Assembly (NCBI RefSeq): GCF_963678635.1
Contig: NC_087067.1
Coordinates: 12,560,844 to 12,624,843, forward strand
Direction: 5' to 3'
From: Symsagittifera roscoffensis
Lineage: Eukaryota > Xenacoelomorpha > Acoela > Convolutidae
Length of the DNA: 64,000 bases
Shown here: positions 10,201 to 20,250 of the stretch, piece after piece
Layout: every line of letters starts with the position of its first letter
Numbering within the stretch: the stretch's first letter is position 1
Program-made: the position numbers and the translations under genes
The notes under the pieces: generated by a model
What the model saw: only the letters and a program-made list of their open reading frames with translations
Database searches by the model: none
Told to the model about the DNA's origin: nothing

Positions 10201-11520
10201 AGATTATGTCACTAATACCACAGTGAATTTCTCATCAACTACGACAAAACAAATAAACCACACATTTAGAGAAATCAGCATTTCTAGCATTACAAAAAAA
10301 ATTTAAATATTTTTTGAGTTATTTTATAAATTTTCGACTTTTCAGAAAAACTTGATGCCCTGAATTCAAAATACTGTAAAAAAAATAGTTTTCTTTGCCT
10401 GATGTTTAGTAAACTTATGGCTAATTTGGACTATTTTAAGTTCAAAAAAAATCCATTTGTTGTTAAGACATTAAATTGGATGTTCTCGCTGGCTGGAAAT
10501 AAAGCGAATAAATTAAGTTAAAACTGGTTCTCAAGTTTGATTAAAAAAGCCGGTGAACGTTGTGAAAACTCAATCGATTTTTTCGAAATTCACGTTTTTT
10601 GTCGTTGATGCCGAAAATAGCTTACATTCAAAATAATTTACTAATAGTGATAATTTTTGTACTTAGAAATTGTTAACGCTGTTTTTTTTCCGACAAAAAA
10701 AGCAATCATTTTGGATCAAAACTCACATAGTTTCACCGACCTGAATAAAGATCCGGTCAACTCAGAATCCTCATCAGATCCTTACCCAGGTCAGTGAAAC
10801 TGTGTGAGTTTTGATTCAAATGATTGCTGTTTTTCTTATCGAACTTCGCCACGTTAACAATTTCTAAATAAAAGTTTATCACATTTAACAGATTATTCGG
10901 CATGCTAGCTGTTTTGGCGTTTTTTGTTTATACATTAAATAAGAGAACAATTACTCTGTCTCAGAAATCAATCAAATGTGAATTGGAGCAAAAAAAATAT
11001 TTAAATAATTAGACACCAGACACAAAATATGTTTTTCTTACTTCACATTGAGTTTTAGCGCAGATTAAAATGTTTTTGAAAATTTTTGAAAAAATTATCA
11101 CAATCAATTTTAAAGTTTCCAAAGTCCAATGAAACTCTTAGAGTTTAGCTTTGATGCGATCAACGATTTTTCTTCTATGTACTGAGAATATCGTACAAAA
11201 TGTAAAAAACTGTTTTCGTACCAGGTGATTCCGTTGTCCTCTGAGTACTTGTAGGCGATGTTCTTGGGAACCCCGTCGCCAGTTCCTCCGAGTCGCTGCT
11301 CCACCACAACAACCAACGTGCCATTCAGAGGTCCAACTGCAACCACAGGGATCCGGTAGTTCAACCAAGACTGTGGAAGCCCATTTTGCATAACTGTTGC
11401 GTCATACACTAGCACTGGGCTTAAGTATGTGGCTTTTGTATAATCGATAGTGTCAAAAATGAAAATGAAGATCGCATATATAAATGGGCCTAGAGATTTC
11501 ATAGTTTTGTTTTTCCCCAA
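4003..11520 (-). CDS. Sialidase (neuraminidase, BNR/Asp-box family), five exons
   Basis: Predicted exo-alpha-sialidase that removes terminal sialic acids. The exons are 11520-11197 (or 11183), 7557 (or 7582)-7374, 7089-6815, 6461-6286 and 4225-4003, giving 1182 (or 1221) coding bases in frame. An N-terminal hydrophobic stretch (LGPFIYAIFIFIFDTI) suggests a signal peptide or anchor. The family's catalytic layout is present: YRIP with the first Arg, a following Asp (GDG), the Glu in EATTVEL, the second Arg in NARNQ, the third Arg in NENER, and the nucleophile Tyr in SAYSSV. Five Asp boxes are visible: SEDNGITW, SLDDGQTW, SDDSGDSW, SKDGGETF and STDLGHSW. Its ~393-residue length fits animal NEU enzymes. 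The donor of exon 3 is GA, not GT. The gene looks functional. Confidence 0.88.
4975..5410. repeat. MITE-like element with ~90-bp terminal inverted repeats
   Basis: Bases 4990-5078 and 5305-5393 are inverted copies of each other at roughly 90 percent identity (left arm begins attgtctcgtatcttatt). The central 225 bp is not repeated, and similarity fades over another ~15 bp outside each arm. There is no ORF. It sits in the last intron of the sialidase gene. Fragments with the same word (caaattgaattgaggc or its variants) at 7935, 8555 and 9050 suggest diverged relatives nearby. Confidence 0.8.
6286..6461 (-). CDS. Sialidase exon 4 (fourth Asp box)
   Basis: Follows the acceptor ctctag and encodes YHFHCRCRLTMVSKDGGETF and then the FTNPNNENE stretch. 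It ends in AG before a canonical gtaggc donor. The split codon completes to Arg, the expected third catalytic arginine. This exon is not part of the downstream duplicated segment. Confidence 0.85.
6815..7089 (-). CDS. Sialidase exon 3 (third Asp box, catalytic Glu and second Arg)
   Basis: Begins after the acceptor ttgacag. It encodes GAFQYRGGPSLGV, the GRLIACGH motif, SDDSGDSW, and EATTVELPNGDLMVNARNQ. The only in-frame ending before the TAA at 6802-6800 that rejoins the family consensus (NxRNQ then YHxxCxCR) is directly after CAG, where the intron begins GA. No GT lies between this point and the stop. Confidence 0.82.
7374..7557 (-). CDS. Sialidase exon 2 (second Asp box)
   Basis: Encodes SPDSGNIYFGN through SLDDGQTWSKPVNISSQIG. 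The donor is a canonical gtacta after ATA G. The acceptor may be at 7557 (after gag) or at 7582 (after a better polypyrimidine-tag ttacttag), each matching one of the exon 1 donors in phase. Confidence 0.85.
7850..8600. repeat. Pair of diverged direct repeats in sialidase intron 1
   Basis: About 7880-7990 and 8480-8600 share the same order of words (atgcgtggc(t/a)aatta, then caaattgaa(t/c)tgaggt/c, then aattg). They look like old copies of one short dispersed element, related in part to the 4990-5393 inverted repeat. The GC-richer stretch at 8385-8450 between them has no coding signal. Confidence 0.45.
8601..10607. other. Sialidase intron 1, no gene seen
   Basis: AT-rich intronic sequence. 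A 15-bp word (gcgcatgctttcat) occurs twice at about 8796 and 8823, and a short tandem (caaaacggtt) lies at 9641-9676. No exon, RNA gene or transposon protein is recognised. Confidence 0.5.
10608..10903. repeat. Long foldback element in sialidase intron 1
   Basis: Bases 10608-10743 and about 10789-10903 form a near-complete inverted repeat. Matching blocks are atgccgaa, gtgataa, ttagaaattgttaacg, gcaatcatttt, caaaactcacatagtttcac and gacctg. The spacer is only about 45 bp, so the transcript could form one long hairpin. No ORF is present. MITE-like. Confidence 0.8.
11197..11520 (-). CDS. Sialidase exon 1 (signal peptide, YRIP motif, first Asp box)
   Basis: The ATG at 11520 is followed by a hydrophobic leader, the NYRIP arginine motif and SEDNGITW. 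Two donors are possible. Cutting after TTT at 11197 (phase 0) gives the shorter and better-fitting spacing to the next conserved GN motif. Cutting at 11183 (CA before gtacat) pairs with the upstream acceptor of exon 2 and adds 13 residues. Both keep the frame. Confidence 0.85.
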
Positions 11521-12415
11521 AAAATCGAGTATCTATACAGTTCTCCGGCTCTTTTCCAACCCCCCCCCCCCCCCCCTCACTCAACAGATCAAAATTATTA
11601 TATTCATACTTGTTTTGCGCGTTACTATGGCTAACAATATGATGCTAGGATAAAAACTATGAAGAACAAATCTGTTCACAACTGATACTTTGTCCACCAT
11701 ACCAAATTGCGTTGCATTATGACATTGTCACAATAGTTTTCAAAATTGAATTTCAAATATAGGGTGAAAGAGGGAAAAAGCCAGTTGTCTTTAATGTTTT
11801 TAACATATCTGAATTTATCTCAAGTTTTTGCACTGATTTAGAACAAATCTAGATTTGAGTTTGCTGGTGCGCCATGACTTATTTAGTTGAGTATGAGAGT
11901 TTACATGGAAGTCGGATGAAGATTATGAAAGGCTTACCGCAGTTCAGCTGTCGAAAACCCAATTGGCAATCCTCTTATCAGTTTCACTCCCATTCCTTTT
12001 AAAAGCTGTATTTTACAAACAAGATGCAGCGTGCAGTTCACTTGAAATAAAAGTGAATTAGGACAAAATAGATTTTATACAGGCCAAATGTGCCGATTGA
12101 ACGTTCCACAACGAACAGTTATTCCTACGATTTCATACCTTGAGTTATGAATAATTAGGGCATGACAAACATATTTGATCTTCATCCTTGACCTTGAAAG
12201 AGCCAGCTTATCACCAGAAAATTGATGCTTTTGTTAGGTGCGGGGGGGGGGGGGTAGAAAAAATAGCTGAAGATGCTTATCATACGCAGAAATTTCAAAA
12301 CGATTTTAAGTTTCTAAGCTCTTACTTTTAAATCAAGTTTTTTGTGTTGTCGACGATTTTGAGGCTTTTTAAGCATCAAAACAATGATTTCAAAAGTTCG
12401 ATAAAAAACCGAATT
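11521..12415. other. Upstream flank of the sialidase; homopolymer tracts
   Basis: Contains a 17-bp C run (11560-11576) just upstream of the start codon region and a 13-bp G run (12242-12254). No promoter motif is convincing. No other gene is seen. Confidence 0.5.
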
Positions 12416-13195
12416 TTGCGTAATTTTTTTTAGTCGCCACTATTTTCGAGCATAGAAATTTTCAAGCCTCACACAAAATATGAAAAAAATTTTCGGCGTA
12501 ATTTTGTGTAAAGATGATCAAATTGCTAGTCATAACGTTTTCTTGAAAAAAAAATAGAAATTGATGTATTTTTATTGGTGTTTGGTTGCAAAATCACTTG
12601 TGCACAAACAAACATTCTACGGGAAAACATTTTTTGGACTTCAACTACTTATCTATTTTGCTGAATTTTGCTAAGATTTGCTGAATTCATTTGGCTAAAA
12701 TAAGTTATTCAAAATGATCTGTTTTTTGCTTAGCCACTTTTAGTGATTCTTGATTTCAAATGTTAAGATAACCTTGAATCTAAAAAAAATAAACAAAAAT
12801 GTTTGCTGAAAAAACGAAATTGGTGTAGGTTTTTTGGCTTTTTAGACGCCACTATTTTTGAGCACAGAAGTTTTCAAGGTAAAAGCTTCCCAGCATCATG
12901 ACAAATGTTAAGTTTTTCTTACGTAACTCTGTGTCAAAAGATAATATTGCTAATCATAAAGATTTCATAAGAAAACACCAAAATTGATGTTTTTTTGGTT
13001 TTTGGTCGCAAAATCAACTGTGCACAAACAAACGCTCTGTGGGACAAAATTTGTTGCACTTCATTTTTGATCTAATTTGCTGAATTTTTATTCGGCTCAA
13101 ATAAGCTATTCAAAAGTAATGTGCTTTTGGCTCGGTCACTTTTAGTGTTTCTTGATTTTGAATATTAAATTAAACTTGTATCTAAAAAAGTTTAC
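12416..13195. repeat. Diverged tandem duplication of ~400 bp
   Basis: About 12430-12790 and 12845-13195 carry the same blocks in the same order: cgccactattttcgagca, gtcataa, caaaatcacttgtgcacaaacaaac, tgggacaaaattt, attttgctgaattt, aataagttattcaaaa, gccacttttagtg and cttgaatctaaaaa. They are clearly related but well diverged, so this is an old duplication or two adjacent copies of one non-coding element. Confidence 0.75.
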
Positions 13196-15103
13196 ACAAC
13201 AGTTTTATGAAAAGAAGAAATTGGTGTATTATTTCCTCATATATTTTTGACCGAAAATTTTTTGGATAAAGTATACCACTTATTTTGGCGTGAAAGTCTC
13301 ATTTTGGAACGGCTGAAACGTCTTCGTCCGAAATGTCACAGCACCAAAGGAGAAACTGATATGTATCTTTTTTTCTTACAGCATTAATCCATCCTTAAAT
13401 GTGCAATCTTTTTAGAATTACTTTTTAAATTGACGATGTAGTATCATCTGCATACAAGAAATTTTTTCTTTTTTCAATAACAAGTCAAATCATTTCAAAA
13501 AACCAAAAAAGATCAGATTCTTTCAACCCAGGTGACGTTTTTCCTCCTGCTTATGCATGTTGGTTTTACTTAATTACGATGTTTTCCGTTTATGAAAAAT
13601 ATCCTAACCTATTTCCAACTAGAGCATTTTACTATTTCTATTTGCATACGTATAAACAATAACGGTCGAGTGAAAGCGTTTTTCAAATAAAAAGGCAAAA
13701 AACATATGATTTTTTTTTGTGTCAATTGCATTGCAAACACTTTATGTGGCAGATAATTTTGCATGTTTTTTTAAAACTTCGAATTGATGGTTTGGTGGGA
13801 TCTTAAGTGCCTGAATAATTTTGATCATCCGAGAATGAACTAAATTTTCAAGAATTGCTAAAGTTTGAGAAAAAAAAATTTGAAAACTTTGCGTATCTTT
13901 TTTTAGGTCAACCAATTTGATTTTCCGAGTTCTTTCAAAGATTGTCAAAAGTTTTCTGTGCCTCAAGCAAGTTGTTTAAGAACAGGAAAAAAAGCGTTTT
14001 TAGGCACTTTTTGTAAAATTTTGTCCCAAAATTGCGTTTTTTTCGGCGTGCGCTCCCCCACAAAACTATTTGTATTGCCACCAAAAGCGCCTTTAGAAAA
14101 ATTTTTAGGTTGGTAAATCAAAAATGGATGTCGTAAAATTATATCAAAAGGGACCCTTTGGAAAAATTAGGCAACCAGAATTGAGGGGGGTGGTCGCCCC
14201 CTGCACCCCCTCGGCACGCTACTGCGTACAGGCGTTAAGAACATCTGAAAAAGTTGTCGAGATAACAGATGTAGCAATTTGGGGAAATGAATTGCTCAAC
14301 TCATCATATTATGATGAATTTCATTAAGAAGACTGATAATTTTTTTAAACTTTATGTTAGTTCGTTGAATAGACTACGAAGGTCTTATTTGAGTTCACTG
14401 CTGTGCCACGAATTAAAATTTACTATTTTGATTGGTTTCAAACAGACTCAACTCTATCTCTAAAAAGTCTAGAAAGATAAGCTTCTCAATCGTTTATTCG
14501 CAAACCAAACCGAGACACGCTGTTAAATTTCCTGAGGTCAAATTAAGTGAAAAGTAAGCTTACTTGGAATTTTTGGAGAAGGAGAGCTGGACTACATTTT
14601 TTTTGGTTTGCGGGGTCGGACCGTTACAATCCTATTTTGTTGCGAGTTACTTTGAACGCACATAGGCGCGCTGCCCTCGCGTTGGATGAACTTGCAAACT
14701 TGTGTTTTCCTGTGTACTTTATCGTAGGCCCTTTGCTGGAACCTTAAGAAAGAGAACTAGGATAATTTTGCTATCCAGGTGAATGACATACTCTCTTAGA
14801 GGCTTTTCATGGTAGCCTTATTCAATCCGCAAACGGATCAGTTTCCGCAATATCTAAATACTAAAGAAACACCAAAATCCTAGTGTAGTCGCATCCAAAC
14901 GAAACACGTCAACCGTACTTCCACTTGTCAATTTTGTAAAAATCCTATCCATTTAAAATGCTGTCAATTGTCCCTTTTGGAACCAGTTCAAAACAAGTAT
15001 TTAAAATATCCAATTATATTCTTGATAACTATCACTGTTAAATACTTAGAACTAACCAATCATGAGACTAAAAATTACTATTAAATGTAAGGTTGAAACA
15101 GTT
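13196..15103. other. Non-coding stretch with fragments of dispersed repeats
   Basis: No exon is seen. Bases 13910-14225 include aacaatttgattttccgag, also present at 25575-25595. Bases 14165-14225 form a GC-rich tail (gtcgccccctgcaccccctc, then ggcacgctactgc) of a type common in animal MITEs. The two places (13.9-14.2 and 25.5-25.66 kb) are probably copies of one element. Confidence 0.4.
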
Positions 15104-15547
15104 TATAATTTCGGTGTCCCACTCTTTAACCCTACGATATTTAATTCCCTCTGTTTACACCCCCTATATCATAACCCCGTAGCATGATAACCCCACAACA
15201 ATTTAACCCCCTTTTAATGACGATAATTTGTTTTAAATTAGGTCCTTTTTATAGTTACAGGAGTAGTCCAATTAGGCTTACTAATTGAGGCCTGAAAAGC
15301 TAGTCTTAATTCACTTGATGCCTCTAGCATCTGAAAAGTAATTGCATTTCGATTAGTTCGAGAAATAATCCCTCACTCACGCGTTTAAAACAGAGATAAC
15401 CTTACATGGTGCTAATTGAAGGCAACAAAAGACGTTCGTGAGTTTTATAAAAAATCATACTGCCTATTTCTTTAACCATTGTTATACCACTCCAGATATA
15501 ATGTTTGAAGCGCATTCCATTTTACTTTATCTTCGAAAGATAAACAA

Positions 15548-16093
15548 ATGCTAGTGGTATCAGGCCACGAGTATTACCTTAAACGAAAAAACAAGACAAC
15601 AACAAATTGGAACTGCTCAAAGTACCAAACCCATAAATGCCGCGCAACAGCAATTACGGATGGAGAAAACTTTATTGAAACGAGGGGTCAACATAATCAC
15701 GATATTTCCACGGGCAAACCTGATGCTCGACTAATTTTGAAAAACATCAAGGAGCTAAGCGATAGTAACACCCCAACCGTCGCAGTCGCAACCGCCATTC
15801 AGCCAATTACAGACAACATTGCCACTCAACTAGCCCTACCATCCAAAGAAAATTTAGTTCGAACCGCACAACGAGCGCGCAAGCAACGAGAAGAAGTCTT
15901 ACCAGTCTCCCCAGCAACCAGCAGTTTCGAAAAACCCGAACTTTTCAAAAAATTTATAAGTTTTGACAGTGGGCAAAATGATCACGAGAGGATTATTTTA
16001 TTCGGCGACCCTGAAATGCTACAGAATATTATGCATGTTTACGAAGAAAAAACTGATTTGCATTTCTTTTGCGCTATGGCCAACTTGAGTTAA
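15548..16093 (+). CDS. FLYWCH-type zinc-finger protein, N-terminal remnant of a MULE transposase
   Basis: A 181-residue ORF. Residues 6-52 match a FLYWCH finger: GHEYYLKRKNKTTTNW, CSKYQTHKCRA, then QHNHD, giving a C-x(n)-C-x(n)-H-x-H pattern. FLYWCH domains are known at the N terminus of animal MULE transposases, where they bind DNA. A linker follows, and then the ILFGDPEMLQNI segment, which in complete transposases comes just before the first catalytic Asp (DGTF region). Here the frame stops a few residues later, so the catalytic domain is missing. It may act as a repressor or be inert. The frame is uninterrupted and its base composition is more gene-like than its surroundings. The translated start is not certain. 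Confidence 0.78.
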   Translation: MLVVSGHEYYLKRKNKTTTNWNCSKYQTHKCRATAITDGENFIETRGQHNHDISTGKPDARLILKNIKELSDSNTPTVAVATAIQPITDNIATQLALPSKENLVRTAQRARKQREEVLPVSPATSSFEKPELFKKFISFDSGQNDHERIILFGDPEMLQNIMHVYEEKTDLHFFCAMANLS

Positions 16094-16340
16094 ATTTTTG
16101 CTATTTAATCTATATTGCCAAGCAATAAATTTTTTTCCAAGTTTAATTATTTTCCTTGATTTTTCAAAATTGAGCTAGAGTCGATTTGAAACCGGCAAAA
16201 TAATAAATACCTACAAGATGTTGATTTTTCTTTTCCCTCCGCCCAACCCTGTAAGGTTAACCCATTTTTTGTACCCTTGATATACCCGTTATCATTTTTA
16301 CCCGAAATTCAACTTTTTTGGGAAAAATGGAAAATTTTTT

Positions 16341-16412
16341 GTGCCGCCAGGGATTCGCTCCTTTGATCTCTAGATTTTGAGACTAACGCTTTAACCACTA
16401 TACCATGAGACC
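16341..16412 (-). other. tRNA-like pseudogene inside the MULE
   Basis: On the minus strand the block begins ggtctcatggtatagtgg, an excellent internal promoter A box, and has a B-box-like gcgaatccc. The spacing fits a tRNA (72 nt). The acceptor arms do not pair and the T stem is weak, so it is not a working tRNA. It may be the head of a tRNA-derived SINE captured by the element. Confidence 0.5.
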
Positions 16413-16898
16413 TTTGGTTGTCATCCGAATTATTCTTCCAAATTTGGCTCTTTGATCTTAATTAAGCCCATGTTTGAGTTTTCAAAGCGTAGATCAATTC
16501 TGTCGGCGCCAAAAGATCAAGGTCAAGAAATTCAAATGGTTTTGGACTTTTTTTTTGTATATGCACCAATTTGAATCATGTCGTTCGGATTCGTTTTCAA
16601 GTTCATATCAAAGTCTAGACTATCGGCAAGGTCATTTCTGTTCAAATCTAAAACGCATTTAGCGGCGTGCATGTTAGCTCATTTTGGTTCGCAAAATTTT
16701 TCGCAATTAAAGCTTTGATGTTTACCGACGATATGGTTCCGAATCCTTTTCAAGTAACTTTCACTTTGATTCTAACAATTGGTTTCAAAAAGGGATTAAA
16801 TTGTAGTGGGGTTATCTGATTTTGGGGTTATATGAGAGGGGGTTAAGAAAAAGGGGGTTACAAAACACGGGGTGATAAACTTGGGAACCTATAATTTC

Positions 16899-19800
16899 AG
16901 CCAGAGAAGAATAAATTTAACTAAAAAGAAAGGAAACGCTCTTAAACACTCGTAAACTGATGATGAGATGTGTACACGAATACGCCTATCCGTACTTTCT
17001 CGAATTAAGGACCACAAATAGCCCAACACTTCGCTCATTAACTCGATAGAGTGGAATGACTAAAATCGACCATTTACATACCATACCTACTACTGCTAGA
17101 AACCCTGCTGAAGGCCAGCATCTTAGTTTGACGAACATGTGAACCCATAAGACTGATCTCCCAAATCCAAAACCATCTATTCCAATTTTGAAACTTTTGA
17201 AACATATTTTCAAATTCTTCTTTCATCGATAGTCAAAATTTTTCGCCATGAAATTTTACTGAGAATAAAAAAACTTTTAAACTTTTTTTATCAAAATTTG
17301 TTTTAAGAAATTGTCAATAATGCGGGTCAATTATTGAAAAGCAATCATAGAAATTTTTTTGTGGGCGAAAACGAAAAGTTTAAATGAGTCAATTGATTTT
17401 TTTCTCAACTGCAAGCCAGAAGTAGTTTTTTTATGTTTTGCCTTTAGTTTTGCGCAAAATGGTATTTTGATTGGCTAAAAATATGCAAAGGTTGTTAAAG
17501 GCGGAATTTGGACATCTATCAAAATGGACAAAGAGGCCTAAGTGCAGAAGAACTAGCCGTAGTGTTTTATGCGATTGCGTCTCAGGGAAATGATCGATTA
17601 TAATGACAATATGATCAACTTCAGAGTTGCAACTTTTGATTCTAATGAAAAATTTTTTAAAATTGTTATTGCATTTAATATCGCCTTACAGCATTTCCAG
17701 GGAGGCGAGTTTTCTTTTCTTTTCGGTTTTCTTATTTGTTAGAAGGAGGTTTATGTACAGATTTTGCGCTTTCTGAGACGCCCTTTCAGGTACTCTGTTT
17801 ATGGTTGTTTCTAAAATTGTGGATTTTCAACAGCAGTTTTCATTTTTACGATAAATTTTATGAACTCTAACTTCGACTGGTGAAAACAGCCCTGTACTCT
17901 TAGACCAATCCAGAAACTCCAAGAAAATTCCCACCAGACGTTGACATGGTTATTCTCTGGCCAGGCCTGGCTCTTGCCTCCAAATAGTCTTCTCATAGAT
18001 GCGAAGCATATCCATTTGTACCTAAAAATGGTTGGTTAAAAAAAACACGAGAAAACTCAACTTTATATCTTTGATAATTTTTAAATTATCGAAATTGGTG
18101 ACCTGAATTTGATTTAAACACCCTAAGCGACGGTCGGCACACATGTTTTTTGTACATACAAAAAAACATGATTTTTTGAGTAATGATTGAATACACATAC
18201 AATTGTCGTCAATAGAGGCTGGTTTCCTGAGTTTTGAACGTCATTTCGGTTTGCATTTAATAATTTTTCAGAATTTTTAAAATATTTTTGATAAATCAAA
18301 AAATAATTTCAATCAAAATAAATTTTCAATTGGGGTTGGTTTCAGTGTTGGTTTTTAAGCAATCATTTAATTCCATAATGGAGGCTGTTCAATAATGGAG
18401 GCATAATGGAGGCTGGTCAACGTCTGTGTTTATGATAACTGTGATAAAAAACACAAAAATTCCGAAATCAAGAAGAACAGACGCATGATACCAAACTTCA
18501 AATCAAGTAAATACAACGCAAATTGAGAATTGAGAATTTTTATGTTTGGTTCGATTCGGCTAGTTTGGATTGATAGACATCAGATTCAAAGAATCAATTT
18601 AGTTGGCTCAACAAATAATTGATCCAACGATCCATGTTTTGGGAGCCTCAAAGAAGTTTCTGCTAAATTTCTTGATCTCAAAAATTATTTTGATGGTCAA
18701 AAAAAATTTTGTGAAAACAAACTAAATCAGGAAAAAGACAGATTCAAGCTCGATTTAACTTTGTTCATCGATGCGTTAATTTTATTTGACCGATCACTTA
18801 AAATAAATTGAATAGAACTAATGCGTAGAATGCAATTTTTGAAAAAAAAAGTATGCACGGCATTCAGTGTTAAAACTTATTAACAATTCTGAATTATGAA
18901 TTCGATCGCAAGCAGATTCTACACAACAAATAATTAAGTTTTTCGGCGTGAAATTATTTTGGGCATTATTACAAAGAATTATCACACACGCATTCAATTT
19001 CACGGGGGGATTCGACATCGACCGACGAACATTATGATTTTCTTTTTCCAGACGTTTTGAAAGGGTACATTCGAGGGGGACTATTTCAGTGTTAGGCCTG
19101 CATCAAATAAATGGCTTCTGAAGCCTTCTCTTTGATCTTGAAATTTCTCAGAGTGAGTTGCCAATTTAAACAAACTTTTGATTTTTCATCGTTTTTCCTT
19201 TTTTGCAGTGAAAACTCTAATTGTAATGTTCAGGGCTCTTTGAACTTTTTTGGGCTACTAATAAGTACTAGGTATATCTATACTGTTATGATTTTTTTAT
19301 CGATCAATCGGCAAACAAGTTTTTTTTCTTTCCGATCCAATTTTTATTAACATCGAATAACTTGTGTGGATGCTCAAAACAAATTTAATCGCAATTGATC
19401 ATACTATCTCTTTGCAACCAAAGAATAATTTCCGTTGGCTTAAGCTTCGTTCCCTCTGTCAGCAGTCAAATTATTCAAATAATGTTTCTGATTTCTATGC
19501 TAACTTTTCGAGTTTTTTTGGACTTTAGCCACTTCTGTTGCATGTGGATCCTGAATTAGTTAAAGTTGCAAAAAAGATGAGCCGTATAACTTTTAAAAGC
19601 AGCGAAAATGTTTGGCTTTTACTTTTGCTTGAAGTTTTTTGAACAGGACTGATCTATCTAGGCGATGCCTTGAATATTCCGACTGCCTTCTGACGTCAAT
19701 CATTTTTTTCCTTCAAATAAACTATTTTGAACAGTTAACTATTTTGAAAAAAAAAATAGAACTGGAGAAAAAATCATCACTGCGCACAAGTATTTGGTCA

Positions 19801-20104
19801 CCTACTTCAAAAATCAGACAATAAAAAGATCGTGTTAGAGTTTTTATTGTGTTACTTTTAGACCCAGTCAACGTATTTTGCAATTTAAACAATTTTTTCT
19901 GGCTTGGGACCACAGCAATTTAATTTTTCAATTTAAATGCCGCGTAGAGATGAACTGATTTTGAGCTATTTTTTTCTTCATCTTTTGGCCTACTGATTTG
20001 CACTTTGAGTCGAAATGTTTTATAAAATACATTGATAATTGGAAGGAAATTTTCTTTTTCACTCCGAACTACCGCGGGTCAACGGTTTTTTTAAACCATG
20101 CTCT
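16899..20104. other. Gene-poor stretch
   Basis: No exon or transposon protein is recognised. A small tandem array of aataatggaggct-type words lies at about 18375-18420. All ORFs are short, AT-biased and without family motifs. Confidence 0.5.
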
Positions 20105-20250
20105 TGGTAATTTTTGACCGTACTGAAGGTATGTTTTGACCGTGCTCGGCCGTCCTCGAGGTATATTTGACCGGTCTCGAAGTGTATTTCGACCGTGCTC
20201 GACCTATGTTTTGACCGTGCTCGAAGTATGTTTTAAATTTGTGCTCGACC
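20105..20250. repeat. Minisatellite of ttttgaccgtgctcg units
   Basis: About five imperfect units of 22-30 bp built on tttgaccgtgctcgaagtatg. They create a small open frame on the minus strand with repeated EHGQN-like words. It is a simple tandem repeat, not a protein-coding gene. Confidence 0.75.

Larger units (their letters stand above)
15113..16889 (+). mobile_element. Mutator-like (MULE) DNA transposon derivative
   Basis: The element is bounded by a perfect 9-bp target duplication (tataatttc at 15104-15112 and 16890-16898). Its ends are inverted: it starts ggtgtcccactctttaaccc and its reverse complement starts ggttcccaagtttatcaccc. Similarity between the termini runs for about 100 bp and is unusual in consisting of spaced accccc/ataacccc words. 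A 9-bp duplication is the class hallmark of Mutator elements. Inside lie a FLYWCH-type ORF and a tRNA-like block, but no DDE transposase, so it is a deletion derivative that would need a transposase in trans. Confidence 0.9.

Noticed and set aside
16341-16412. Functional tRNA gene
   Set aside because: The A box is excellent, but the acceptor ends do not pair and the T stem is weak, so only a tRNA-like pseudogene is claimed.
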